The position numbers and the translations under genes were made by a program. Positions 1 through 11,037 of a stretch of DNA of 64,000 nucleotides are shown here, piece by piece. This DNA comes from Actinoplanes oryzae (lineage in GTDB: Bacteria > Actinomycetota > Actinomycetes > Mycobacteriales > Micromonosporaceae). A model generated the notes under the pieces. The model ran no database searches, had not been told where the DNA came from, and saw only the letters and a list, made by a program, of their open reading frames with translations. The stretch covers positions 1 through 64,000 of the forward strand of contig NZ_JAUQWH010000019.1 in the NCBI RefSeq assembly GCF_030757795.1, read 5' to 3'. Each line of letters begins with the position of its first letter. The stretch's first letter is position 1.

Positions 1-913
1 CGCCGGCGAGCAGGGCGGCCAGGGTCGCGCCCGTCACGGCGTACCGGCGGCGCAGGCGGTGGGGCCGCGGCCCGGCGGCGGCAGGCGGGGTCTCGGGCTC
101 GGCGGCGCGCAGCAGGCGGCGGCGCGTCTCGGCGGCGTCGATGCGCGCGGCGGGATCCTTCTGGAGCAGCCCGTCGAGCACCGGGCGCAGCGCTCCGGCA
201 CGCACGGGCGGATCCGGCTCCTCGGTGGCGAGGGCGGTGAGCGTGGCCATGGCGTTGGGCCGCTGGTACGGCGGACGGCCCTCCACGGCGGCGTAGAGCG
301 TCGCGCCCAGCGACCACAGGTCCGACGCCTCGAGCGCCTTGCCGTCCTTGGCCCGCTCCGGCGACATGTAGCTGGGCGAGCCGAGCACCGGCTCGTGGCT
401 GGTCGTGATGACGCTGTCGCCCTCGATCGACGCGATGCCGAAGTCGGTGAGCACGACCCGGCCGTCGTCGCCGAGCAGCACGTTGGCGGGCTTGACGTCG
501 CGGTGCCGTACGCCGGCGCGGTGGGCCGCCTCGAGCGCGCCGAGCACCTCCAGGCCCAGCACGGCCACGTCGCGCGGGTCGAGCGGCCCGTCGGTGCGGA
601 TCGCCTCCTGCAGCGAGCGCGACGGCACGTACTCCATGACGATCCACGCGCGCCCGTCGTCCTCGATGACGTCGTAGACCTGGGCGACGTTCGGATGGCT
701 CAGCTGCGCGGCGGCGCGGGCCTCCTGCACGGTCCGCCGGTGCACCGAGTCCCGCTCGCCCTCGACCAGGTCGGGCGGCAGCAGGATCTCCTTGACGGCG
801 ACGTCCCGCTGCAGGATCCCGTCCCGCGCCACCCACACCCGGCCCATGCCACCGGCACCGAGCGTCTCTCCCAGCCGGTAGCGCCCGGCGACCTCGACGG
901 GTCCCGCAGTCAT
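1..913 (-). CDS. Serine/threonine protein kinase (partial, runs off left edge)
   Basis: The first 304 residues of a Hanks-type (PknB-like) kinase are visible; the C-terminus lies outside the window. The glycine-rich loop GAGGMGRV is near residue 19, the catalytic loop HRDVKPAN near 142, and the DFG magnesium motif follows, so the domain should be active. After the kinase domain (about residue 270) comes a Pro/Ala-rich, basic linker. The last visible residues (VTGATLAALLAG) look like the start of a transmembrane helix, so it is probably a membrane receptor kinase with an external sensor that cannot be seen here. ATG start at 913 directly precedes the kinase domain. Substrates cannot be inferred. 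Confidence 0.93.
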   Translation of the reverse strand, partial: MTAGPVEVAGRYRLGETLGAGGMGRVWVARDGILQRDVAVKEILLPPDLVEGERDSVHRRTVQEARAAAQLSHPNVAQVYDVIEDDGRAWIVMEYVPSRSLQEAIRTDGPLDPRDVAVLGLEVLGALEAAHRAGVRHRDVKPANVLLGDDGRVVLTDFGIASIEGDSVITTSHEPVLGSPSYMSPERAKDGKALEASDLWSLGATLYAAVEGRPPYQRPNAMATLTALATEEPDPPVRAGALRPVLDGLLQKDPAARIDAAETRRRLLRAAEPETPPAAAGPRPHRLRRRYAVTGATLAALLAG

Positions 914-957
914 AGCGGCCGATATACCCCGCCGCTCCCCTTTCTAGTCGGGGAGTC

Positions 958-1509
958 TCAGTACGCGCGTCCGGTCAGGCAGATGAGTCGCACGGCCGGG
1001 TCGTCGCTGGTGGTGGGCACGGGCGGGGCGATGATGCCGAGACCGTCCCAGCGGGTGACGTTGGCTTGGGCGTACGCCAGGGCACGCTCCACCGCCTCCG
1101 GGTCGAACGCCTCGTCCTGGCCGGTGGCGCGGGCGAGATCCCAGCCGTGGACGGTCAGGTCGACGAGCATCTGGTCGGCGTACTCGGTCAGCGGAGCCTC
1201 CCCGAACGAGAAGCGAGCCGTGCCGGACAGGTCCGCCTTCTCCCACGCCGGGCGGGAGCGCGCGGCGGCCCGGTCCCAGGCCCCGGCCGGGTCGGACCCG
1301 ACGAGGTCGCCGTCGTAGCGGTCGCCCACCTGCTCGATGGTCTCGCCGGCCAGCAGGTGCGGCGCCCACGCGTGCTCGCTCACGAGATGGTTGACGAGGT
1401 CCCGGACCGTCCACTGGCTGCACGGGGTCGGCGCGTCCCACAGGTCCGCCGGAACCCCGTGCACCAGCGCACCGAAACGATCGATGGCGACGGGGATGCG
1501 CGTGATCAT
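958..1509 (-). CDS. TIGR03086-type DinB/maleylpyruvate-isomerase-like protein
   Basis: The 183-residue protein has the actinobacterial mycothiol-dependent/DinB-like fold signature: an N-terminal segment PTPCSQWTVRDLVNHLVSEH (about residues 28-47) with the conserved W-T-V-R-D-L-V-N-H-L pattern, and a second histidine in LTVHGWDLARATGQ. In the superfamily such histidines bind a divalent metal, and relatives are linked to thiol (mycothiol) transfer or detoxification; the substrate here is unknown. It is separated from the MFS pump gene by only 9 bp in the same direction, so it may be the last gene of the efflux operon. The operon link is inferred from spacing. Confidence 0.85.
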   Translation of the reverse strand: MITRIPVAIDRFGALVHGVPADLWDAPTPCSQWTVRDLVNHLVSEHAWAPHLLAGETIEQVGDRYDGDLVGSDPAGAWDRAAARSRPAWEKADLSGTARFSFGEAPLTEYADQMLVDLTVHGWDLARATGQDEAFDPEAVERALAYAQANVTRWDGLGIIAPPVPTTSDDPAVRLICLTGRAY

Positions 1510-1518
1510 CCCGCCACG

Positions 1519-3853
<2,335 letters not shown>

Positions 3854-3871
3854 TCGGCCGGGGGCCGCGCG

Positions 3872-4813
3872 TCAGGCGGTCAGGGCGGCGATCACGGCGT
3901 CGGGGTCGTGGCCGGGGCGCAGCGCCGCGCGCAGGGCGACCGTCGGGTCGGGGTCGAGGAAGCCGCGCAGGGCGGTGGTGAACGCCCCGTAGGTCTCCGG
4001 CTCGGCCAGCCAGCTCAGCACCTGCTTGCCGAGGGGTGACTCCGGGGTGATCGGGCCGGCGGCACCGTCGAGCACCGCGGCGAGGCCGGGCGCGCCGGCG
4101 ACGCCGAGCGAGGCGGCCAGGCGGCGCAGGTGGTCGGCGGCGACGGCCCGGCGGCGCTCGGCGGTGGCCCGCTGGGCGGCCTTGAGCAGCGGGGCGGTGC
4201 GCAGGCCGCGGCTGAGCAGGTCGCCGGGGCGCACCCCGCCGACGAACCACGGCTCGAGCCGCGCCGAGAGCCGGGGCCGGGTCAGCGCGTCGGCGGGCAC
4301 CCGGGCGTTGGTCAGGCGCTGCGCGAGGACCAGGGCCTTCGCCTCGGGGTCGCGCCAGGTCTCGTCGTCCTCGCCGGCCGGCTCGCGCAGCCCGAGGGCC
4401 TGCATGAGGTGGCGCAGCAGCTCGGGCTCGGCGCCCCAGGTCAGCTCGGGCGACGGATAGGAGGGGTCGAAGGCGACCGCGGTGACGCCGTCCTTCGCGT
4501 ACGTGAACCGGGGCGCCGCCGACGCGTCCCGGAACACCGAGACGGCCTCGCTGCCGGCGGACACCGCCTCGAGGAGCACGTGGTCGCCGCCGGAGCCGCC
4601 GTCGGGCTCGGCCACGAGCGTCCAGCGGCCGAGGCTCAGCGCTGCGGCGTACGCCCCAGGGGTGTCTCTGACCTGGACCGTGCCGGGCAGCGCGCCCATC
4701 CGGGTCAGCGCCTCCTGCTCGGACACGTCCTTGACGAAGGTCAGGCAGAAGCGCGCACCGAGGTCGGCAACGCGGCCGCGGGCGTAGTCGAGATCGTCCA
4801 CCACAGGAAGCAC
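3872..4813 (-). CDS. DUF6461 family protein
   Basis: The 313-residue soluble protein resembles the DUF6461 family in its first ~140 residues: an AxFCLTFVK-type N-terminal strand, a W-T-L-V-x-E-P segment and the pattern S-A-G-S-E-A-V-S-V-F-R. The C-terminal half (about 150-313) is helical, Ala/Leu/Arg-rich and unassigned. Such proteins are common in actinobacteria, have no known enzymatic activity and may be immunity or sensing proteins; that role is speculative. GTG at 4813 is the start. The gene is divergent from the MarR gene, with 56 bp between. Confidence 0.7.
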   Translation of the reverse strand: MLPVVDDLDYARGRVADLGARFCLTFVKDVSEQEALTRMGALPGTVQVRDTPGAYAAALSLGRWTLVAEPDGGSGGDHVLLEAVSAGSEAVSVFRDASAAPRFTYAKDGVTAVAFDPSYPSPELTWGAEPELLRHLMQALGLREPAGEDDETWRDPEAKALVLAQRLTNARVPADALTRPRLSARLEPWFVGGVRPGDLLSRGLRTAPLLKAAQRATAERRRAVAADHLRRLAASLGVAGAPGLAAVLDGAAGPITPESPLGKQVLSWLAEPETYGAFTTALRGFLDPDPTVALRAALRPGHDPDAVIAALTA

Positions 4814-4869
4814 GACCGAGAGTCTAAACGGGTTGGCGAAAATTGTATAAGTGCTGTTACGTTCCCGGC

Positions 4870-5334
4870 ATGGACCTCCTCGACAGCAACCACTGGTCCG
4901 ACGTCCACCGCCTCCTGGGCGAGCTGGACCGGGACATCGCCGCGCTCTACACCGAGGCCGGCATCCACGGCATCCGCACCCGGTTCGTCGGCCCGCTGAT
5001 CGCGCTCGGACGCTTCGGGCCGCTGACCATCCGCGAGCTCGCCGAGCGCCGCAGCGTCAGCCACTCCGCGATGAGCCAGACCGTCACGGCGATGCGGCAG
5101 GCCGGGCTGGTCGAGAGCGCGCCGGGCCCCGACGCCCGGACCCGGCTGGTGCAGCTGACCCAGCGCGCCCGCGACGCCGTGCCGTTCATGGAGGCGGAGT
5201 GGCGGGCGACGGAGGCGACCACGCGCCAGCTCGACGAGGAACTGCCCTACTCGCTGACCCGGGTCGTCGCCGACATCCGCGCCGCCCTCGAGCGCCGGTC
5301 CTTCACCGCCCGCCTCCAGGACAACTTCGCATGA
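4870..5334 (+). CDS. MarR family transcriptional regulator
   Basis: A 154-residue winged-helix regulator. The recognition region is PLTIRELAERRSVSHSAMSQ (about residues 55-74), followed by the wing with the D-x-R-x-R-type DARTRLVQLT sequence typical of MarR. The ATG at 4870 is preferred over a TTG 27 bp upstream because it begins the conserved N-terminal helix; no strong Shine-Dalgarno is seen. Its stop overlaps the start of the next gene (ATGA), so regulator and MFS pump are translationally coupled. The unusually AT-rich stretch at 4839-4863 just upstream is the likely promoter/operator. Confidence 0.92.
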   Translation: MDLLDSNHWSDVHRLLGELDRDIAALYTEAGIHGIRTRFVGPLIALGRFGPLTIRELAERRSVSHSAMSQTVTAMRQAGLVESAPGPDARTRLVQLTQRARDAVPFMEAEWRATEATTRQLDEELPYSLTRVVADIRAALERRSFTARLQDNFA

Positions 5335-6560
5335 GGGCGCTCGCCGACCTGCGGCCGCTGCGCGAGAGCCCGGCGTTCCGCCGGCTGTGGCTGGGCACGA
5401 CCGCGTCCGGCTTCGGCGGCCAGATGAGCACGTTCGCCGTGCTCTACTACGTCTGGGAGAGCACCCGCGACGCGGCCGCCGTCGGGCTCGTGGGGCTCGC
5501 GGCGGGCGTACCCGTGATCGTCCTGGCGCTGGCCGGGACCGCCTTCCTGGACCACGTCGACCGCAAGCGCCTGGCCCTGGCCTGCTCGGGCATCCCGATC
5601 GTGGTGACCTCGCTGATGGCGGTGGTGGCGTTCACCGGCCTCGGCGGCGTGCCCGCCATGCTCACGCTCGTCGCCGTCAACGCGGCGTGCGGGGCGCTGG
5701 GCTCACCCGCCCGCCGCACGTTCCTGCCGGCGATCCTGTCCGGCGACCGCCTCGCCGCCGGGCTCGCCCTCAACCACCTGTCCTTCCAGCTCGCGATGCT
5801 CGCCGGGCCCGCGCTGGCCGGCCTGCTCACCGCGGCCGCCGGGGTGGCCTGGTGCTTCGTCGCCGACGCGGTGACGTTCGTCGCGGCCCTCGCGGGCATC
5901 CGCGGCCTCCCCGGCGGGGTCGCGCCCGGCAGCGGCCGTCCCGGTCCCGCGGCGGTCCTCGCCGGCATCACGTACGCCGTGAGCACCCCCGAAGTCCGCG
6001 GCGCCCTCCTCGCCGACCTCGCCGCCACCCTGCTGTCCATGCCGGTCGCGCTGTTCCCGGTCCTCAACGCCGAACGCTTCGACGGCCGCCCCGAGGTACT
6101 GGGCCTCTTCACGTCCGCCCTCGCCGTCGGAGGCGTCGTCGCATCGGCGTTCTCGGGCCTCGCCAGCCGCGCCGGCCGCGCCGGCATCATCATGCTGGCC
6201 AGTGGCGCGGTGTGGGCCGTGACCCTGGGCGCCGCCGGCCTCGTCACGGCCCTGCCCGCCGTCCTGGCCCTGGTAGCCGTCGCCGGAGCGGCCGACACGT
6301 GGTCGGTCGTCGCCCGCGGCACGGTGGTCCAGACGGTGACCCCTCCGGAGTATCAGGGCCGCGTGGCAGCGCTGGAGCACGTGGTCGGCGTCGCCGGCCC
6401 CGACCTCGGCAACGTCCGCGCCGGCCTGGTCGCCTCGGCCACCTCGGCGGGCGCCTCCCTGGCGATCGGCGGCGCGGCGGCCCTCGTCGCGACGGGCCTG
6501 ATCGCGCTGAGCACGCCGGCGCTGCGCCGCTTCCGCACGCTCGCTGCCGCCGAGCGATGA
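5331..6560 (+). CDS. MFS transporter coupled to MarR regulator
   Basis: A 409-residue membrane protein with about 12 helices. It begins with the R-x-L-W-L-G-x-x-x-S-x-x-G pattern typical of the MFS_3/enterobactin-exporter-like (MdtH/EntS type) group and carries the D-x-x-D-R-K-R loop (FLDHVDRKRLALA) after helix 2. Proton antiport of a small hydrophobic compound or siderophore-like molecule is likely from family knowledge; the substrate is unknown. The ATGA overlap with the MarR gene shows one transcript. About 480 bp without a gene follow. Confidence 0.9.
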   Translation: MRALADLRPLRESPAFRRLWLGTTASGFGGQMSTFAVLYYVWESTRDAAAVGLVGLAAGVPVIVLALAGTAFLDHVDRKRLALACSGIPIVVTSLMAVVAFTGLGGVPAMLTLVAVNAACGALGSPARRTFLPAILSGDRLAAGLALNHLSFQLAMLAGPALAGLLTAAAGVAWCFVADAVTFVAALAGIRGLPGGVAPGSGRPGPAAVLAGITYAVSTPEVRGALLADLAATLLSMPVALFPVLNAERFDGRPEVLGLFTSALAVGGVVASAFSGLASRAGRAGIIMLASGAVWAVTLGAAGLVTALPAVLALVAVAGAADTWSVVARGTVVQTVTPPEYQGRVAALEHVVGVAGPDLGNVRAGLVASATSAGASLAIGGAAALVATGLIALSTPALRRFRTLAAAER

Positions 6561-6988
6561 TCGCGGTGCCAATCCGTACCCGGCGCCGCCTGGGGAACCG
6601 CTCGCCGACGTCCCCGGCCGGAGACGCCGGGACGGCGATCGAGGCTCAGTGGCTGTCTCTCTCCCTGTTTCCCGGCTCTCTCCCCGCCGTCACAGTGACG
6701 CCGATTCGCCGCACCGCGCGTTGACGATCCCGGTCAAGTCGGTGGGCGGATCCGCCGAACTGCAGGTAGTGGGCCGGGGGCCGCGCTTCCGTCATAGGTC
6801 CACTGCCGCGGCCCCTCCTGCCGGCCGAACCGCCGCTGCCGTGGCAGTGTCCCCTCGCATGACGCACGCATGTGCCGCGATCCCCGCATCCACGGAATGA
6901 CGGTAGCCCGACGTCAGGCGTGAGCTGTCGCGCCGTCGATGACCGGCTCACGACGGTGACGCCCGGTGCTCCTGACGTTCGCGACGAG
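6561..6988. other. Intergenic region without recognisable gene
   Basis: This stretch lies between the convergent MFS and small secreted protein genes. Short open frames on both strands lack a ribosome binding site or family resemblance. The start has a superficial likeness to a c-di-AMP (ydaO-type) riboswitch opening, but the conserved core is absent. I see no confident function. Confidence 0.5.
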
Positions 6989-7032
6989 AAGGGTGTCGAG
7001 GTCTGTCGTGACAATCAGATCTCGACACCCTT
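6989..7032 (-). terminator. Strong hairpin terminator after small secreted protein gene
   Basis: AAGGGTGTCGAG (6989-7000) pairs perfectly with CTCGACACCCTT (7021-7032). The stem extends by five more pairs (7001-7005 with 7016-7020, one G-T), giving 17 bp around a 10-nt loop. It lies 13 bp beyond the stop at 7045. No long U tract is present, as is common in actinobacteria; its symmetry would also stop plus-strand transcription. Confidence 0.8.
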
Positions 7033-7044
7033 GACTGCATCCTC

Positions 7045-7353
7045 CTAGTCGAAATCGATGAATGCATCGTCCGCGTACGCGTACTCATGACAGTAAGCGC
7101 GCGAATAATTGGGAGCCCTCACGACGGGTCCGTTCGCGAAATAGATGTTGCCGTCGTTCTCGTTGCACCGGGCTATCGCGTGGTAGCGGTAGCCGGCGTT
7201 GTTGCACCATGCGACGCCGGTCCGCGGAGCCTCCACCCAGGTGCTGCAGGCTGCCTGCGCCGGCCCGGTCAAGGTGACGAGCGCTGCGCCGGTGAGTGTC
7301 ACCGTGGCGAGCACGATCGAGAGCGCCCTTCGCAGCACTGGACGATTCGTCAT
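7045..7353 (-). CDS. Small secreted cysteine-containing protein
   Basis: The 102-residue product has a clear Sec signal peptide (basic start, hydrophobic core LSIVLATVTLTGAALVTL, cleavage after PAQA). The mature part has about 68 residues with four cysteines (early CSTWVEAP, WCNNAGY, RCNEND, YCHEYAY), so two disulfides are likely, and many Tyr/Asn/Asp. No family recognised. Two adjacent ATGs exist (7356, 7353); the second has the better spacing from GGGGAGG. Codons such as AAT, TAT, ATA and CAT are commoner than in its neighbours, suggesting transfer or low expression. It is flanked by long gene-free stretches and its own terminator. An extracellular role is inferred. Confidence 0.75.
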   Translation of the reverse strand: MTNRPVLRRALSIVLATVTLTGAALVTLTGPAQAACSTWVEAPRTGVAWCNNAGYRYHAIARCNENDGNIYFANGPVVRAPNYSRAYCHEYAYADDAFIDFD

Positions 7354-7592
7354 CATTCCTCCCCGTTGCTGGAACCCTGATTCCTCCCCTTGCCTGGGGC
7401 CCCGACCGTACCGTCCGGCGAGGCGAGTGAATGGCGATCAGCGGCAGGTCTCCGGTGGACGAGTCTTTCCACATATCGACCTCCGACGTTGCGTAAAAGC
7501 ATTCATCCAGGCAGTTCACGCCTGGACCATGACGGCGGCGATCGCAATCTTCTCGTCGAGGTCGCGCCCGGGCAGACGCGGGCGGCGGCAGG

Positions 7593-8444
7593 TCACCGAG
7601 CCGCTCGGGCTCTGACGGCGGCGGCCGGGCGGGTGGTGGCGCCGGCGGCGGCTGCGGTCACCAGGATCAGGGCGGCGATGGGGAGGGTGCCGAGGCGCTG
7701 GCCGAGCAGGAGCAGGCCGGCGAGCGCCGCCGCGGCCGGCTGGAGGCTCATCAGGATGCCGAAGACGCGGGTGGACATGCGGCGCAGGGCGATCAACTCC
7801 ATCGCGTACGGCACCACCGACGACAGGACGGCCACCACCACCGCCCCGGCGAGCAGCAGCGGGTCCCGCAGGGCCCGGCCCGCGCCCGCCGCACCGAAGG
7901 GCAGCACCAGTGCCGCGGCGACCATGAAGGACACCGCGAGGCCGCCGAAGCCGGGCAGCACCCCGCCGAGCCGCGCACTGCACCAGATGTAGCCGGCGCC
8001 GCACCCGCCCGCGGCCAGCGCCGCCAGCAGCCCGGCGACCGGCACGTCGACGCCGGTGCGCAGGCCGAGCAGCGCCACCCCGGCGCCCGCTGTCACCGCC
8101 CACGCCAGGTCCACCGGCCGCCGGGTCTGGACCAGCGCCAGCACCAGCGGCCCGGCGAACGACGCCGTCACCACGACCCCCTGCGGCGCGACGTCCAGGG
8201 CCACGTAGCTCAGCCCGTTGAGCCCGGCCGAGCACACCCCGAGCAGCACCGCCGCCCGCCACGCCGCCGGCGGCCACCCCCGGACCCGCGGCCGCACGGC
8301 AAGCCCGAACACCAGCGCCGCGACGGTCAGGCGCAGCAGGAGCACCCCGGCGGGCCCGGCCGGGTCGAACATCAGCCGGGCGACCGCACCACCGGACTGC
8401 GCACAAGCGACCGACCCCAGAACGCACAGCGTCGCTCTCTCCAC
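7593..8444 (-). CDS. EamA/DMT-family transporter (RhtA-like)
   Basis: A 283-residue protein of about ten hydrophobic helices in two EamA repeats. Features such as AQSGGAVARLMF at the N-terminus and SVVPYAMELIALRRMS in the second half resemble the RhtA (threonine/homoserine exporter) branch of the drug/metabolite superfamily. It probably exports amino acids or small metabolites; the substrate is inferred from family only. GTG start at 8444. The 236 bp between this stop and the small secreted gene (7357-7592) contain that gene's promoter and no other gene that I can support. Confidence 0.88.
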   Translation of the reverse strand: MERATLCVLGSVACAQSGGAVARLMFDPAGPAGVLLLRLTVAALVFGLAVRPRVRGWPPAAWRAAVLLGVCSAGLNGLSYVALDVAPQGVVVTASFAGPLVLALVQTRRPVDLAWAVTAGAGVALLGLRTGVDVPVAGLLAALAAGGCGAGYIWCSARLGGVLPGFGGLAVSFMVAAALVLPFGAAGAGRALRDPLLLAGAVVVAVLSSVVPYAMELIALRRMSTRVFGILMSLQPAAAALAGLLLLGQRLGTLPIAALILVTAAAAGATTRPAAAVRARAAR

Positions 8445-8505
8445 ACCGGCAACCTACGAGCGCCGCCGGCACCGGTGGTGCGGACCCGTACCACCGGTCG
8501 TGCGG

Positions 8506-9432
8506 TCAGGGAACCGGCTCGGGCGAGGGTGCGGCCGAGGCCGCGGCGATGATCTCGCGGTCCTCGTCGCGGTTGCGGCGGTACTGCTGGATCGAGTACG
8601 CCAGGGCCGCCACCCACACCACGTAGATCACCGCGTAGACGGGGTAGCGGACCGGGTCGGCGGCGTCGATCCAGTCGCTGCGCAGCAGGGTGCGGACGTT
8701 GGTGAGGATGATGACGCCGCCGACCGCGGCGCCCAGGACGCGGGGTGGGACGTGGCGGACCAGCCAGGCGGCGATCGGGGCGGCGATGATGCCGCCGGCC
8801 AGCAGGGCGATCGCCCAGCCGGCGTCGACGCCCTCGCCGCCCAGGCCGACGAGGAAGCCGAGGCTGGCGGCCACGGCGACCAGGAACTCGCTGGTGTCGA
8901 TGGAGCCGATCGTCTTGCGGGGCTCCAGGCGGCCGCTCGCGAGGATCGCCGGGGTGCCGACCGGGCCCCAGCCCCCGCCGCCGCTGGCGTCGACGAAGCC
9001 GGCGACGATGCCCAGCGGGGCGAGGAAGCGGGCGTACAACGGCTTGCCGAGGTTGCCCTTGGGCAGGCCCTGGAAGGTGAAGCGCACGAACACGTAGAGG
9101 CCCAGGGCGAGCAGGATGAGCGACATCAGCGGGGCGGCGGCCTCGGTGGACAGGCTGGACAGGAAGGTCGCGCCGGCGAAGGCGCCGAGGGCGCCGGGTA
9201 CGCCGATCTTGAGGACGACCTTCCAGTCGACGTTGCCGAAGCGCCAGTGCGACAGGCCGCTGACCAGGGTGGTGCCGATCTCGGCCAGGTGCACGGTGGC
9301 GGAGGCCGCGGCGGGGTTGGTGCCGATGGCCAGCAGCAGGGTGGTGGAGGTGACGCCGTAGGCCATGCCGAGGCTGCCGTCGACCAGCTGCGCGCCGAGG
9401 CCGACCAGGGCCAGCAGGATCAGCTTACGCAT
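8506..9432 (-). CDS. TauE/SafE-family sulfite/sulfonate exporter
   Basis: The 308-residue membrane protein has about eight helices and the paired glycine-rich motifs of the family: LVDGSLGMAYGVTSTTLL near the N-terminus and GFVDASGGGGWGPVGTPAILA in the second repeat. Relatives export sulfite, sulfoacetate or related anions released in sulfonate catabolism. It is the last gene of the sulfonate operon and overlaps the dioxygenase gene by 8 bp, so excretion of excess sulfite formed by that enzyme is the natural reading. The C-terminal tail (about 265-308) is cytoplasmic and charged. Confidence 0.92.
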   Translation of the reverse strand: MRKLILLALVGLGAQLVDGSLGMAYGVTSTTLLLAIGTNPAAASATVHLAEIGTTLVSGLSHWRFGNVDWKVVLKIGVPGALGAFAGATFLSSLSTEAAAPLMSLILLALGLYVFVRFTFQGLPKGNLGKPLYARFLAPLGIVAGFVDASGGGGWGPVGTPAILASGRLEPRKTIGSIDTSEFLVAVAASLGFLVGLGGEGVDAGWAIALLAGGIIAAPIAAWLVRHVPPRVLGAAVGGVIILTNVRTLLRSDWIDAADPVRYPVYAVIYVVWVAALAYSIQQYRRNRDEDREIIAAASAAPSPEPVP

Positions 9433-10288
9433 CGGTGGGCCCCTGCGGGACGTCGCCGCGCAGCGTGATGCGGTGCATGACGCGGCGGTCCGTACCGTAG
9501 TCGCGGTTGGCGTAGTGGGCGGTGCTGCGGTTGTCCCACATGGCCACGTCGCCCGGGCGCCAGCGGTGGCGCACGATGTGCTCGGGCTTGGTCAGATGCG
9601 CGTACAGAAGGCTGAGGATGGCCTCGCTCTCGAAGGCGGAGACCCCCTCGATGTGCGAGGTGAAGCCCGGGTTGACGAAGAGCCCGCGCCGGCCGGTCTC
9701 GGGATGCACCCGGACCACGGGGTGGGACACCGGGTCGAGGCGGGTGACGATCTCGCCGTCCCACTCGTTGCCCTGCCCGCCCCGGCGCTGCGCCAGGTAG
9801 TAGCCGAACTCGCGGGTCCCGTCGTGCACGGCGGTCAGCCCGTCGACGAGCGTACGGACGGCGGGGGCCAGGGACTCGTACGCCAGCTGGCTGTCCGCCC
9901 AGTTGGTGTCCCCGCCGGTCGGGGGCAGCGTGACCGCGCGCAGGATCGTGCCGAGCGGCGGCCGGCGCATGAACGTCACGTCGGTGTGCCACACGTCGGC
10001 GAAGCCGTTGTCGGTGCTGTCGAGGGCGTACACCTCGGGGTGGGCCGCGTCGACGCCGCCGATCACCGGGTGCGAGGCGGTGAGCTCGCCGATGCGCCGG
10101 CCGAGCTCGACCTGGCTGTCGTCGTCGAGGCTCTGGTCGCGGAAGAACAGCACCTTGCGGTCCACGAGCGCGGCGCGGACGGCGGCGATCTCGGCGTCGG
10201 AGGCGGCGGCCAGGTCGAGGCCGTGCACGATCGAGCCGAAGTGCCGGCCGAGCGGTTCGAGGGTGAGATCGACAGCGGTCGAGGTCAT
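9425..10288 (-). CDS. TauD/TfdA-family alpha-ketoglutarate-dependent dioxygenase
   Basis: A 287-residue Fe(II)/2-oxoglutarate oxygenase. The metal triad is visible: H and D in VWHTDVTFM (about residues 101 and 103) and H in DNRSTAHYANRDYG (about 257). The oxoglutarate-binding arginine is in RVMHRITLRGD. Family members hydroxylate taurine, alkylsulfonates or sulfate esters, releasing sulfite or sulfate plus an aldehyde. Its start overlaps the ABC ATPase stop (ATGA) and its stop overlaps the TauE gene, placing it between uptake and sulfite export. Whether taurine, another sulfonate or a sulfate ester is the substrate cannot be decided here. Confidence 0.93.
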   Translation of the reverse strand: MTSTAVDLTLEPLGRHFGSIVHGLDLAAASDAEIAAVRAALVDRKVLFFRDQSLDDDSQVELGRRIGELTASHPVIGGVDAAHPEVYALDSTDNGFADVWHTDVTFMRRPPLGTILRAVTLPPTGGDTNWADSQLAYESLAPAVRTLVDGLTAVHDGTREFGYYLAQRRGGQGNEWDGEIVTRLDPVSHPVVRVHPETGRRGLFVNPGFTSHIEGVSAFESEAILSLLYAHLTKPEHIVRHRWRPGDVAMWDNRSTAHYANRDYGTDRRVMHRITLRGDVPQGPTDA

Positions 10289-11037
10289 GCGAACTCCTTG
10301 TCAGCGGCGGCGGAGCGGACGGCCTGGCCGATCTCGGCCCGGTAGGCGGCGAAGGCGGGGAGGGAGCGGACGTCGCCGGTGCGCGGCAGGTCCACCGGGA
10401 GGTCCAGGGCGATGCGGCCGGGCCGGGCGGTCAGGACGACCACGCGGCTGCCGAGGAAGACGGCCTCCTCGACGCTGTGGGTGACGAAGACGCACGTACG
10501 GCCGGTGCGCGCCGACACCTCGCGCAGGTCCTCCTGCAGCCGCTCGCGGGTCAGCGCGTCCAGTGCCGCGAACGGCTCGTCGAGCAGGAGCAGCGGGTTG
10601 TCCACGGCGAGCGCCCGCGCGATCGCGACGCGCTGCTGCTGGCCGCCGGAGATCTGCCACGTGCGCCGGTGGGCGACGTCGTGCAGCCCGACCGAGGCGA
10701 GCAGCTCGCCGACGCGGTCGGTGGGCAGGCCGGCGTACTTGAGGGCGAGCGCGACGTTGCCGCCCACCGTGCGCCACGGGAACAGCCGGGGCTGCTGGAA
10801 GACGAGCCCCGCACCGCGCCCGGGCACGGGAGCCTCTCCGGCGGTCCGGATCGTCCCGTGCGTCGGCTGCTCGAACCCGGCGATCAGGCGCAGCAGCGTG
10901 CTCTTGCCGCACCCGGACGCACCCACCAGGACCAGAAACTCACCCGGGGGTACGACAAGGTCGACGGGACCGACGGCGGTGACGTCACCGTAGTCGTGGC
11001 GCACACCGTCCAGCGTGATGGCGTCAGCCGAGGACAT
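10285..11037 (-). CDS. ABC transporter ATPase, sulfonate/taurine type
   Basis: A 250-residue cytoplasmic ATPase of the nitrate/sulfonate/taurine importer class (SsuB/TauB). Walker A is GASGCGKST (about residues 38-46), Q-loop VFQQPRLFPW, signature ISGGQQQR, Walker B LLLLDEPF, and H-loop VTHSVEEAV. The FPW after the Q-loop is typical of this subclass. It overlaps the binding-protein gene by 14 bp and the dioxygenase start by 4 bp, so the five genes from the permease to TauE form one operon. Confidence 0.94.
   Translation of the reverse strand: MSSADAITLDGVRHDYGDVTAVGPVDLVVPPGEFLVLVGASGCGKSTLLRLIAGFEQPTHGTIRTAGEAPVPGRGAGLVFQQPRLFPWRTVGGNVALALKYAGLPTDRVGELLASVGLHDVAHRRTWQISGGQQQRVAIARALAVDNPLLLLDEPFAALDALTRERLQEDLREVSARTGRTCVFVTHSVEEAVFLGSRVVVLTARPGRIALDLPVDLPRTGDVRSLPAFAAYRAEIGQAVRSAAADKEFA

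Noticed and set aside
6561..6660. Resemblance to the opening of a c-di-AMP (ydaO-type) riboswitch (AATCCGTACCCGGCGCC, GGGGAACCG).
   Set aside because: The conserved GGTGAATC and CGTCAGCTAACC-like blocks are absent and no target gene follows on that strand.
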